From Sediminicola arcticus (GTDB lineage: Bacteria > Bacteroidota > Bacteroidia > Flavobacteriales > Flavobacteriaceae), in assembly GCF_040566695.1 (NCBI RefSeq), contig NZ_JBEXAE010000001.1, forward strand, positions 372,001 to 436,000: a stretch of DNA of 64,000 nt. The letters run 5' to 3'. The translations under genes and the position numbers were made by a program. Position 1 is the stretch's first letter; each line of letters begins with the position of its first letter. A model generated the notes under the pieces. The model had not been told where the DNA came from. It made no database searches and saw only the letters and a program-made list of their open reading frames with translations. Positions 41,082-50,057 of the stretch are shown in pieces.

Positions 41082-42868
41082 TGAACATATCTGTTAAACA
41101 TTTTGTGGCATTGGTCACACTCTTGTTTTTTGCCTTACTTTCGAAGGCACAGGATTCTGATGCCATTACTTTTGAGGCCAAACTCAGCAAAGATCAATTG
41201 GGTATTAATGAGCGTCTAAGGATAGATTTTTCCATGAACAAAGACGGTGATAATTTTAACCCTCCCAATTTTGACGGTTTTAACGTTGTCATGGGTCCGT
41301 CCCAGTCTATTAAATCTTCTTGGGTGAATGGAGTTCGTAGTTATTCCAAAACATATTCCTATATCCTCATGCCTACTGCAAGAGGAAAATTCACCATCAA
41401 CCAAGCTACTATTATTATAGATGGCAAAACCTATAAATCCCTTACGCAAGAGGTAGAGATAACTGCAGCTGTTGAACGCCCCGGAGAGGAAGCTAGCGCT
41501 GATGCTGTGGCAGATGATAACTTACATTTGGTTGCAGAAGTTTCCAAATCAGGTCCTTATTTAAATGAGGCCATAAGTGTGGTCTATAAACTTTATGTAA
41601 GTCCATCTATAAACGTCTCTAACTTCAGGGCATTGGACAACCCAAAATACAACGATTTTTGGAGCCAAGAGATGCCGGTAACGAAGTACTCTGTCCAAAA
41701 TGGACTGTATGAAGGAAAATCGTACCGCTATGTTATTTTAAAACGTGTGGTGCTATATCCACAAAAAACCGGCGAATTAGAGATAGAGCCATTATCCCTT
41801 GAGGTGACTGTAGATGTACCCACTAATAAACGCGATTTTTTTGGTGGCAAAGTATACACCTCTACCAACATAACGGTTTCTGCAGGCCAGAGAAATATTA
41901 ATGTAAAAGAGCTTCCAACGGAAGGTAAACCAGAAAATTTTGGTGGGGCTGTGGGAAAATTTAATTTTTCCGTTACCACAACTAAAACACAATTAAATGC
42001 CTCAGAATCACTTCAGGCCAAGGTAGAAGTTAGTGGGAAAGGTAATTTGAAGTTGTTTCAGTTGCCCGAGTTAAGTCTCCCAAGTGCCCTGGAAGTATAC
42101 GAGCCAGAGTTCAATGAAGGGATACGTACTACAACAGAGGGTATGGAAGGAACGGTGAGCAACAACTATACTATTGTGCCTTCATTTAAGGGGAAATATC
42201 CAATTCCTGGTATAACGTTTAGTTATTTTGATCCGGAAACGGAAAAATATAGAAGTTTAAATTCTACTGAAATTATGGTAAATGTCATTGAAGGCCCAAA
42301 TAGTGGCTCTGCCAACACCTCCAATCCCTCCTCTTATAGCAGCCAGAAAAGCGTTGTAACAGCAAGTGACCAGTTTCATTTTATTAAAACTAGGGCTCAT
42401 TTAAAGGCCATAACTACAGAATCTTTCTTTGGATCCTCCTCTTTTTACATGTGGTTCCTACTTCCAATGTTACTGATTCCTATAGCTATTATATTTGGTA
42501 AAAAAAGAGAGGCTATTGGAAGCGACCTAGCTGGAAGGAGAATCAAAAAAGCTAATAAATTGGCAAGAAAATATCTATCTGCTGCTAAAAAGACCTTAGG
42601 CAACAAAGATGCATTTTACATTGCACTTGAAAAAGCACTGCACAATTACCTCAAGGCAAAATTAAAAATCGAAACTTCTGAATTCAGTAAGGATAAGATT
42701 GAAGAACTTTTGGCCCAAAAACAAATTGAGAAAGGTTCTATACAAGATTTTATTTCCCTATTAAAAAATTGTGAACTTGCACGTTATAGTCCCTTTTCTG
42801 AAGTCCAGATGCAAGAAGATTATAACAAGGCCAGCGAGGTTATATCACAAATGGATAAACAGCTATAA
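41081..42868 (+). CDS. batD: BatD, oxygen-tolerance protein
   Basis: 595-residue envelope protein. The signal peptide is MNISVKHFVALVTLLFFALLSKAQ. Several beta-sandwich-like repeats follow (TFEAKLSKDQLGINERLRI, KAKVEVSGKGNLKLF, and the VSSGSTSTN-type linkers), then one membrane helix at about 455-475 (FYMWFLLPMLLIPIAIIF) and a helical cytoplasmic C terminus (KKTLGNKDAFYIALEKALHNYLK). This is the BatD (oxygen tolerance) architecture. The start is the ATG at 41081, overlapping the batC stop as TAATG; a TTG at 41075 exists but is unlikely. Confidence 0.9.
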   Translation: MNISVKHFVALVTLLFFALLSKAQDSDAITFEAKLSKDQLGINERLRIDFSMNKDGDNFNPPNFDGFNVVMGPSQSIKSSWVNGVRSYSKTYSYILMPTARGKFTINQATIIIDGKTYKSLTQEVEITAAVERPGEEASADAVADDNLHLVAEVSKSGPYLNEAISVVYKLYVSPSINVSNFRALDNPKYNDFWSQEMPVTKYSVQNGLYEGKSYRYVILKRVVLYPQKTGELEIEPLSLEVTVDVPTNKRDFFGGKVYTSTNITVSAGQRNINVKELPTEGKPENFGGAVGKFNFSVTTTKTQLNASESLQAKVEVSGKGNLKLFQLPELSLPSALEVYEPEFNEGIRTTTEGMEGTVSNNYTIVPSFKGKYPIPGITFSYFDPETEKYRSLNSTEIMVNVIEGPNSGSANTSNPSSYSSQKSVVTASDQFHFIKTRAHLKAITTESFFGSSSFYMWFLLPMLLIPIAIIFGKKREAIGSDLAGRRIKKANKLARKYLSAAKKTLGNKDAFYIALEKALHNYLKAKLKIETSEFSKDKIEELLAQKQIEKGSIQDFISLLKNCELARYSPFSEVQMQEDYNKASEVISQMDKQL

Positions 42869-42871
42869 GCC

Positions 42872-43630
42872 ATGAGAAAGATTATTTTTCTGATTATTAC
42901 GATGATTTCTTTTTGGGGAGTGGCGCAAAACAATGTGATATTTGATGAGGCCACCAAATCCTACAATGCAGGAAAGTACAATGAGTCCATTGAAAATTAT
43001 AAGAAGATCATTGATAATGGGGAACATTCCGCGGCACTATACTTTAACTTAGGCAATGCCTATTACAAGCTTAATAAAATTGCACCCAGCATTTATTATT
43101 ACGAAAAATCACTCTTGCTAGATCCATCAGACAATGAAGTAAAGAACAATTTAGCCTTTGCAAGGAACATGACCTTGGATGCTATAGAGCAAATGCCTGA
43201 AACTGGTTTTAGTCGTATTTTTAGTAGTATTACTGAATTTCTATCTTTCGACCAATGGGCCATTACAGCTATAGTTTTTATGTTGCTCTTTGTTCTTGGA
43301 TATATTGCCTTTTATTACCTGAGCTATTCCTCTCAAAAGAGAGCAGCATTTATTATTAGCATAGTTGCTCTAATTATTTCGGTGTTTGCCGTACTCATTG
43401 CGTACCTAGAATTTGGAAGTTATAGGTCTGAACAGCCCGCAATTGTTTTTGATAATGAGGTAATCGTAAAATCTGAGCCCAACAGCAGAAGCCAAGAAAC
43501 TTTTAGAATCCACGAGGGGACAAAAGTATTTGTCTTGGACACCTTGAGCGATTGGAACAAGATAAAACTGGCAGATGGCAAAACTGGTTGGCTTCCTACA
43601 AAAAATATTAAATTCCTAAAAGATTTTTAA
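42872..43630 (+). CDS. batE: BatE, TPR protein with SH3-like domain
   Basis: 252-residue envelope protein ending the Bat operon. A signal peptide (MRKIIFLIITMISFWGVAQ) precedes TPR repeats (about 25-105: YNAGKYNESIENYKKII, LYFNLGNAYYKLN, YYEKSLLLDPSDNEV). Two membrane helices follow (about 125-150 and 160-180). The C-terminal 70 residues form a bacterial SH3-like domain (VKSEPNSRSQETFRIHEGTKVFVLD, IKLADGKTGWLP). This TPR-TM-SH3 order is the BatE architecture. The start is 3 bases after batD. Confidence 0.88.
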   Translation: MRKIIFLIITMISFWGVAQNNVIFDEATKSYNAGKYNESIENYKKIIDNGEHSAALYFNLGNAYYKLNKIAPSIYYYEKSLLLDPSDNEVKNNLAFARNMTLDAIEQMPETGFSRIFSSITEFLSFDQWAITAIVFMLLFVLGYIAFYYLSYSSQKRAAFIISIVALIISVFAVLIAYLEFGSYRSEQPAIVFDNEVIVKSEPNSRSQETFRIHEGTKVFVLDTLSDWNKIKLADGKTGWLPTKNIKFLKDF

Positions 43631-43663
43631 AAAATATTTAACACTTTATGTATTTGATACTTT

Positions 43664-43671
43664 TATATTTG
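43664..43671 (+). promoter_or_regulatory. Likely promoter -7 box upstream of the small exported protein
   Basis: TATATTTG matches TAnnTTTG and ends 10 bases before the ATG at 43682. It probably starts the transcript that continues into the SulP and carbonic anhydrase genes. Confidence 0.45.
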
Positions 43672-43681
43672 TGATATAGAT

Positions 43682-43990
43682 ATGATTCAGATCAAATATA
43701 TTATTCAAGTCTCCATGCTAAGCCTATGGTTTTTTGCCTGTATTGGGCAACCCATCATTACCATTATTAATGACGGACAGTCCCTAGTGAGCAATACTAT
43801 AAATGAGGAAGAACAAAAAGAACAGCAGGTTAAGAAAAATAGTGAAGAAGAAAAAATTATTTCCAAAAGCCTAACAGATTATATCTTTGGCTCCGATATA
43901 ATAGAAAGGCCTAACACTGACAATTATACACTGGCCTACTCCGATTGTTTTAGACAAATAGTACTACCGCCCCCAGAATATTCAATTTAG
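43682..43990 (+). CDS. Small exported protein of unknown function
   Basis: 102-residue protein with an N-terminal hydrophobic segment (SMLSLWFFACIGQPIITII) that could be a signal peptide or anchor. The rest is acidic and lysine-rich in the middle (NEEEQKEQQVKKNSEEE), then SKSLTDYIFGSDIIERPN and a Pro-rich end LPPPEYSI. I recognise no domain. Its promoter and position 69 bases ahead of the SulP gene suggest a link to the transporter-carbonic anhydrase operon; this is inference. Confidence 0.55.
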   Translation: MIQIKYIIQVSMLSLWFFACIGQPIITIINDGQSLVSNTINEEEQKEQQVKKNSEEEKIISKSLTDYIFGSDIIERPNTDNYTLAYSDCFRQIVLPPPEYSI

Positions 43991-44059
43991 TTACACATTA
44001 ATTTTATGTAATAACGAATCTTTCTCCAACATTGATTGGGGTAACAACTCTTTTATTTT

Positions 44060-45637
44060 ATGTTTAAAAATTTAAAGCACGACCTCCCTGCTAGTGTCGT
44101 CGTATTTTTTGTGGCTTTACCCTTATGTTTGGGTATCGCTTTAGCAAGTGGAGCTCCTTTATTTTCAGGAATAATTGCTGGAATTGTGGGTGGTATAGTC
44201 GTTGGAGGTATAAGCGGTTCATCCTTAGGGGTGAGTGGTCCAGCTGCAGGTTTGGCCGTAATTGTTTTATCCGCTATTACTACCCTCGGAAGCTATGAGA
44301 ATTTTTTAGTCGCTGTGGTTATCGGGGGAGCAATACAAATAGTATTAGGTGTATTAAAAGCTGGTATTATTGGTTACTATTTTCCTTCGGCAGTTATTAA
44401 GGGAATGCTAACCGCAATTGGAATAATCATTCTTTTAAAACAAATTCCCCATGCTTTTGGATATGATTCTGATTACGAGGGTGATCTAGATTTCTTTCAA
44501 GCCGATGGAGATAACACATTATCCGCGTTAGGACATATGTTAGAATTTATATCCCCTGGTGCCATTATTGTGGCTTCAACTTCTTTACTAATATTACTAT
44601 TTTGGGAAAAAGTACTTTCTAAGAAACATGCTATATTCTCTATCATACCTGGACCTTTGGCAGCAGTTGTGTTTGGAATAATTTATCAAATGAGTTTGCC
44701 AACTACCTCAACTTATGCCATTTCGGCTAAGCATTTAGTTCGCGTCCCAATTCCAGAAAATATTTCTATGTTTTTGGGTCAGTTCACTTTTCCCAACTTT
44801 GGAGCCGCATTAAATCCGGAGGTATGGATTGCGGGAGTTACTATTGCAATTGTGGCCAGTTTGGAAACCCTTCTTTCTGTGGAAGCTGCCGATAAATTAG
44901 ATCCAGAAAAAAAAACAACCCCTACCAACCGTGAGCTTTATGCGCAGGGAATAGGAAACATTGTTTCGGGACTTATTGGAGGGCTACCTATCACGCAAGT
45001 TATTGTAAGAAGTTCGGCCAATGTTCAATCTGGTGGAAAAACAAAATTGTCTACTATAATTCATGGTGGGTTTCTATTGCTTGCCGTTGTATTAATTCCT
45101 ACATTACTCAATAAAATACCGTTGGCCGTTTTAGCCGCTGTATTAATCATTGTTGGTTATAAATTGGCAAAGCCAGCATTGTTCAAACAAATGTATTTTT
45201 TGGGCAAAACACAATTTATCCCCTTTGTTGTTACAGTGATAGGAGTTGTGTTTACTGACTTATTAATGGGAATTGGTCTTGGTCTTGCTGTTGGAATTAC
45301 CACTATTCTGATTCAAAACTACAAGAACTCACACTTTCTGCATATCCTAGAAAGTAATGAAGAAGGTCATCGGGTTCAAATGACACTAGCCGAGGAGATT
45401 TCGTTCTTGAACAAAGGAGCAATATTAAGGGAGCTAAATAACCTTCCAAATAATACCACTTTGGAATTAGATGTTCGGAAAACAGTTCGTTTACATTATG
45501 ACATCATTGAAATCCTAGATGAATTTGCCTTTAAATCTAAAAGTAAGGGTATTAAAATTAAATTAATTTCTAACCGTGGTGAAGTAGAAAATCCTGATAG
45601 TTTCAAGGATTATTTCGGAGCAGTAACAACATCTTAA
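44060..45637 (+). CDS. SulP-family transporter (bicarbonate-type candidate)
   Basis: 525-residue inner-membrane SulP transporter. The conserved start VVFFVALPLCLGIALASGAP and segment GSSLGVSGPAAGLAVIVLSAI are family signatures; ITQVIVRSSANVQSGGKTKLS is the typical loop before the last helices. Residues 425-525 form a degenerate STAS-like cytoplasmic domain (LELDVRKTVRLHYDIIEILDEF) without an obvious phosphoserine. The beta-carbonic anhydrase gene is next (19 bases downstream), which suggests bicarbonate as substrate, as in other SulP-CA pairs; sulfate cannot be ruled out by sequence. Confidence 0.88.
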   Translation: MFKNLKHDLPASVVVFFVALPLCLGIALASGAPLFSGIIAGIVGGIVVGGISGSSLGVSGPAAGLAVIVLSAITTLGSYENFLVAVVIGGAIQIVLGVLKAGIIGYYFPSAVIKGMLTAIGIIILLKQIPHAFGYDSDYEGDLDFFQADGDNTLSALGHMLEFISPGAIIVASTSLLILLFWEKVLSKKHAIFSIIPGPLAAVVFGIIYQMSLPTTSTYAISAKHLVRVPIPENISMFLGQFTFPNFGAALNPEVWIAGVTIAIVASLETLLSVEAADKLDPEKKTTPTNRELYAQGIGNIVSGLIGGLPITQVIVRSSANVQSGGKTKLSTIIHGGFLLLAVVLIPTLLNKIPLAVLAAVLIIVGYKLAKPALFKQMYFLGKTQFIPFVVTVIGVVFTDLLMGIGLGLAVGITTILIQNYKNSHFLHILESNEEGHRVQMTLAEEISFLNKGAILRELNNLPNNTTLELDVRKTVRLHYDIIEILDEFAFKSKSKGIKIKLISNRGEVENPDSFKDYFGAVTTS

Positions 45638-45656
45638 TCACATCAAAAAAAGATTT

Positions 45657-46295
45657 ATGAGCAAAGATTTTTATAAAAGTCTGATCGAAAAAAATAAAGA
45701 ATGGGTAAAGAGCAAATTGGATTTGGACCCGGAATTCTTCCAAAAACTCTCAAAAGGTCAAAGTCCACCATTACTATGGATTGGATGTGCGGATAGTCGT
45801 GTTCCGGCCAATGAAATAATAGGAGCTCAACCGGGAGAGGTATTTGTTCACAGAAATATTGCCAATATGGTTTTGCACACAGATATGAACATGTTAAGTG
45901 TGTTAGATTATGCAGTAAATGTTTTAAAGGTACAACACGTCATTGTATGCGGGCATTATGGCTGTGGAGGGGTAAAAGCCGCCATGGGCAACCAGTCTAT
46001 AGGACTTATTGACAACTGGGTAAGACACATCAAAGATGTATACCGCCTTCATAAAAAGGAACTAGATGCCATAAAAGATGAAACTAAACGCTTTGACCAG
46101 TTTGTTGAGTTCAATGTAAAAGAGCAGGTATTTGATCTTGCAAAAACTTCCATTGTCCAAAATGCTTGGAGCAAAGGTCAAAAATTAGATCTGCATGGGT
46201 GGGTCTATGGCCTAAGTACTGGAATTGTAAACGATCTTGGGGTCACTATACAAAATGATTCACAGTTGGAAACAGTATACCAACTTAACTTTTAA
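45657..46295 (+). CDS. Beta-class carbonic anhydrase
   Basis: Cytoplasmic zinc enzyme of 212 residues that interconverts CO2 and bicarbonate. Zinc ligands are visible: Cys in WIGCADSRVPANEI (with the following Asp-Arg pair), His and Cys in VIVCGHYGCGGVKAAM. EVFVHRNIANMV is the conserved segment between them. The length matches the clade of plant and bacterial type enzymes. It lies between two SulP genes in the same orientation and is followed by a strong terminator, so it belongs transcriptionally to the upstream SulP. Confidence 0.95.
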   Translation: MSKDFYKSLIEKNKEWVKSKLDLDPEFFQKLSKGQSPPLLWIGCADSRVPANEIIGAQPGEVFVHRNIANMVLHTDMNMLSVLDYAVNVLKVQHVIVCGHYGCGGVKAAMGNQSIGLIDNWVRHIKDVYRLHKKELDAIKDETKRFDQFVEFNVKEQVFDLAKTSIVQNAWSKGQKLDLHGWVYGLSTGIVNDLGVTIQNDSQLETVYQLNF

Positions 46296-46316
46296 ACGAA
46301 GAAGTTTAATTTAGAT

Positions 46317-46350
46317 AAAAAAGGACCAAGGAATAGCTTGGTCCTTTTTT
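46317..46350 (+). terminator. Rho-independent terminator after the carbonic anhydrase gene
   Basis: Stem AAAAAAGGACCAAG (46317-46330) and CTTGGTCCTTTTTT (46337-46350) with a 6-base loop, the right arm ending in a T run. It separates the SulP-CA unit from the following SulP gene. Confidence 0.9.
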
Positions 46351-46507
46351 ATTTGCATTCTAGAAATTTTACCGTTAATGAACAGATAAGTCTGCCAATC
46401 CTTGTTATAATACATAAATACAAAGCGCTACTATTTATTTTTTTATGCATTAATTGCTTATATTAACACTACCTTTTAAAACTATTTTTTTTTCTAAAAA
46501 TCAAGGC

Positions 46508-48373
46508 ATGACTAAGCTATTTTCCAATTTCAAAGGCGACCTTTTTGGTGGCATCACAGCGGGAATTGTTGCGCTTCCGTTGGCTCTGGCCTTTGGGGTG
46601 AGCTCGGGATTGGGTCCTAGTGCTGGGTTGTACGGTGCTATTTTTATTGGTTTTTTCGCTGCCATTTTTGGAGGTACAAGTACACAAATATCAGGACCGA
46701 CGGCACCAATGACAGCTGTGAGCATGATAGTCGTTGCCGGGATTGTTGCTATCAATGATGGAAACTTGGAAAAGGCATTACCAGCAATTTTAACGGTTTT
46801 TCTTTTGGCTGGACTCATGCAGGTAGGCTTGGGACTTTTAGGACTAGGAAAATACATCAAATATATTCCCTACCCAGTTGTTTCAGGGTTTATGACCGCA
46901 ATTGGGGTTATCATATTATTAACGCAAATATTACCCTCCATGGGGTACTATCCAAAGGAGGATTTGGAATTTGTTAAAGGTTTTAAGGCAGAAGCTGAAG
47001 AACTAATTTTAGAGAATATCCTTAAAGAAGAGGCGGGAGAAGGTATTTTGGTGCTGGAAAACTTTAAAGAGACTATTGGGCGTGCAGAGACTATTTCTGA
47101 TATTGATATCATGGAAGAGGCCAAAACTCTAGCAGCCAAGGAAGCTTCTGGTGTATTAGGTGCCATAAAAGTATTCCCAAATGCCTTGAGAAATATAAAT
47201 TGGCTAGAAGTCTTGTTGGCACTATCTACCATAATTATCATATACGGTTTTAAACGTATCACTACCACCATACCCAGTACTCTTGTTGCCCTATTGGTGG
47301 TTTCTGGAGTTGCCTATGGTTTTGGAATCGACTATCGCCCTATTGAAAAAATACCTAGTGGAATGCCCTTGCCCAACTTTGGGATATTTACCAATTTTAA
47401 GTTGGGATCCATAACCCCTTATATTTTCACCGCATTTACCCTGGCCTTGCTAGGAGCAATAGATTCCCTTTTGACCTCAGTAGTAGCAGATAACATGACA
47501 AAGACCAAACACCAACCCAATAAAGAGTTGGTAGGTCAAGGAGTAGGCAATAGTATAGCTGCGATTTTTGGAGGTATTCCAGGAGCCGGGGCCACCATTA
47601 GGACTGTAGTAAATATTAATGCTGGAGGAAAAACAAAGCTCTCCGGAATGATTGCAGGCCTACTATTATTAGTCATCCTTTTAGCTCTGGGTCCAGTAGC
47701 CTCCCAAATACCTGCTGCTGTATTGGCAGGAATATTGGTGACCGTTGGTATTGGCGTTATGGATTACAAAGGACTAAAAGCTATACCTAGCTTACCGAAA
47801 GATTTAAAAATAGGGCCTGTAAAATTGAGTTCTGAGGTGATGGTAATGCTTATTGTACTTGTGTTGTCCACTTTTTGGAACTTGGTTTACGCCGTAGGTA
47901 TTGGTTTAATTATAGCCTCCCTGATGTTTATGAAAAAGATGGGAGATCTTACAGCAGAACGATCCAACGTTAAAACACTATTAAAAGAAAAAGCTTGGGC
48001 AGATGAAGATGATTTCCCAAAGGAATTATTGGAAAAAGTATTCATCAAACATATCAAAGGTCCATTATTCTTTGGTTCTACGAGTGATTTTCAACAATTA
48101 GCAAAACAAATTCCAAGTACAGCCTCATCAGTCATCATTAGAATGGGCCGCATGCAGTACATGGACCAATCTGGTCTCTATGCTATGGAAGATGTGCTAG
48201 TTGAACTAAAGAGGCAAAATATAAATGTCCTCTTTGTCAATGTGCTTAAACAGCCAAGGTACATGATGGAACGTATTGATATTATACCCGACCTAATCCC
48301 TAAAGAGCACATTTTCAATTCTTTTAATAAATGTGTTGCATATGTGAAAAACAGCACCCACAGTAAGAAATAA
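46508..48373 (+). CDS. SulP-family transporter with insertion and STAS domain
   Basis: 621-residue SulP transporter from the ATG at 46508 (MTKLFSNFKGDLFGG); the frame is open further upstream but gives a non-family N terminus. It begins GGITAGIVALPLALAFGVSSG, with STQISGPTAPMTAVSMIVVAG as the signature. An unusual 70-80-residue insertion between the early helices (about 160-235, ILKEEAGEGILVLENFKETIG) is acidic and probably extramembrane. The STAS domain (about 520-615) has MDQSGLYAM with the phosphorylatable Ser position. Being next to the carbonic anhydrase, bicarbonate is the likeliest substrate. Confidence 0.88.
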   Translation: MTKLFSNFKGDLFGGITAGIVALPLALAFGVSSGLGPSAGLYGAIFIGFFAAIFGGTSTQISGPTAPMTAVSMIVVAGIVAINDGNLEKALPAILTVFLLAGLMQVGLGLLGLGKYIKYIPYPVVSGFMTAIGVIILLTQILPSMGYYPKEDLEFVKGFKAEAEELILENILKEEAGEGILVLENFKETIGRAETISDIDIMEEAKTLAAKEASGVLGAIKVFPNALRNINWLEVLLALSTIIIIYGFKRITTTIPSTLVALLVVSGVAYGFGIDYRPIEKIPSGMPLPNFGIFTNFKLGSITPYIFTAFTLALLGAIDSLLTSVVADNMTKTKHQPNKELVGQGVGNSIAAIFGGIPGAGATIRTVVNINAGGKTKLSGMIAGLLLLVILLALGPVASQIPAAVLAGILVTVGIGVMDYKGLKAIPSLPKDLKIGPVKLSSEVMVMLIVLVLSTFWNLVYAVGIGLIIASLMFMKKMGDLTAERSNVKTLLKEKAWADEDDFPKELLEKVFIKHIKGPLFFGSTSDFQQLAKQIPSTASSVIIRMGRMQYMDQSGLYAMEDVLVELKRQNINVLFVNVLKQPRYMMERIDIIPDLIPKEHIFNSFNKCVAYVKNSTHSKK

Positions 48374-48584
48374 ACAAACTTGCTTAAATATTCTATTTGT
48401 ACTGTAATAAAAGTTTTAAATTTGCCAGCCCAAGCAAGTGCTATGCCTTGGGAATTTTTAGAAAATAAATTACAATCACTTATTGCAATGTGTCCAGTAC
48501 AATCATTTAAAAAAATAGAGCGAACGAACACTTTTGCAATCGGTAATGGGAGACCAAAAACCTCCAGAAGCCATTAGAGAGACC

Positions 48585-49604
48585 ATGATAGACCAGTTGA
48601 AACAACATATTACGGAAGTGGAAAATTTTTCTTCCGACAACCTGGAGGCCATTGAAGCTTTCAGAATCCAATATTTAGGAAAAAAGGGTATTCTGAACCA
48701 TTTCTTTGCAGCGTTCAAAAATGTACCCAATGATCAGAAAAAAGAATTCGGACAAGTTTTGAACCAACTTAAAAATGCAGCTACAGACAAAGTTAACGCC
48801 TTAAAATACTTTCTAGAAAACAGCGTAACGGAAACGGGAATATACGGTGACCTTACAAGACCTGGAAATCCTATTGAGCTAGGTGCAAGACATCCCATCT
48901 CTATTGTTAAAAATCAAATTATAGACATATTTTCTAGAATTGGATTTAACGTTTCAGAAGGCCCTGAAATAGAGGATGATTGGCATAATTTCACTGCCTT
49001 GAACCTGCCTGAATATCATCCTGCAAGAGATATGCAGGACACGTTTTTTGTGCAGACCAATCCCGATATTTTATTACGTACTCATACCTCTTCGGTACAG
49101 GTTCGTTATATGGAAAACAACCAACCCCCCATAAGGACCATTTCTCCGGGTAGGGTGTATAGGAACGAGGCCATATCTGCACGTTCCCATTGTTTCTTTC
49201 ACCAGGTAGAAGGACTTTATATTGACAAAAACGTCTCCTTTGCCGACTTAAAACAAACACTACAATTCTTTACCACAGAACTTTTTGGAAAATCAAAAAT
49301 ACGACTAAGACCTTCCTATTTCCCTTTTACTGAGCCCAGTGCAGAGGTAGATGTATACTGGGGACTGGAAACAGAAACCGATTATAAGATGACCAAAGGA
49401 ACGGGTTGGTTGGAAATAATGGGATGTGGAATGGTAGATCCAAATGTCCTGAAAAATTGTGGAATTGATCCTAACGAGTATTCCGGATTTGCCTTTGGGA
49501 TGGGTATTGATAGGATTGCCCTTTTGTTACACCAAATTTCAGATATCCGCTTGCTAAGTGAAAATGATATTCGATTCTTGGAGCAATTTAAAAGCACCTT
49601 CTAA
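48585..49604 (+). CDS. pheS: Phenylalanine--tRNA ligase alpha subunit
   Basis: Catalytic alpha subunit of the (alpha-beta)2 PheRS. The start at ATG 48585 gives 339 residues, the standard length; an upstream frame extension to 48534 is not supported. The N-terminal coiled coil is MIDQLKQHITEVENF. Class II motif 2 is SPGRVYRNEAISARSHC and FHQVEGLYID; motif 3 is GFAFGMGIDRIALLL near the C terminus. pheT is not in this window, so the subunits are split in this genome, as in many Bacteroidota. Confidence 0.95.
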   Translation: MIDQLKQHITEVENFSSDNLEAIEAFRIQYLGKKGILNHFFAAFKNVPNDQKKEFGQVLNQLKNAATDKVNALKYFLENSVTETGIYGDLTRPGNPIELGARHPISIVKNQIIDIFSRIGFNVSEGPEIEDDWHNFTALNLPEYHPARDMQDTFFVQTNPDILLRTHTSSVQVRYMENNQPPIRTISPGRVYRNEAISARSHCFFHQVEGLYIDKNVSFADLKQTLQFFTTELFGKSKIRLRPSYFPFTEPSAEVDVYWGLETETDYKMTKGTGWLEIMGCGMVDPNVLKNCGIDPNEYSGFAFGMGIDRIALLLHQISDIRLLSENDIRFLEQFKSTF

Positions 49605-49661
49605 CCACCAGAAATAATTATTTTTTAAATCCTTTTTCGAATTAATTCACATCGCCAATCG

Positions 49662-50057
49662 ATGAAAAAAGACATTGAGATCCCTATTGCCAAAGAAGTT
49701 TTTGTAGCTATTGTACATGAATGGAACGATGATTTTCTCTCCAAAGACTGGAACGCTTATGTCATAAATAATAGAAACACGCCTATAGATATGGTTCTCA
49801 TCGTTTCCAAGGGATATGATAAAGATAAGAAAACTTCAACCATGAGACACGGTAAAGGCCTAGTTGGCGCTAAATCATATGAAAAAATAGAAATGGTCCA
49901 AGAGGATGTACTAGCTCTGGACAATGAATTTTTTGTAACATTTTTTGCCAACGATGTCTTATACGAACGACGGTTTCTCTTTGAGAAAAATACGGTGAAC
50001 GAACAAAACCTCATCACTATTCCCCTTATTGATAAAGAAGGGGTTTTAGCAAAGTAA
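49662..50057 (+). CDS. Conserved protein of unknown function
   Basis: 131-residue cytoplasmic protein. No named domain is recognised. It is compact alpha/beta with EVFVAIVHEWNDDFLSKDWNAYVINN at the start and FFVTFFANDVLYERRFLFEKNTV near the end; it has no signal peptide or membrane helix. It starts 57 bases after pheS and may be cotranscribed. Its stop is immediately followed by the stop of the convergent YciI pseudogene (50058). Confidence 0.65.
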   Translation: MKKDIEIPIAKEVFVAIVHEWNDDFLSKDWNAYVINNRNTPIDMVLIVSKGYDKDKKTSTMRHGKGLVGAKSYEKIEMVQEDVLALDNEFFVTFFANDVLYERRFLFEKNTVNEQNLITIPLIDKEGVLAK

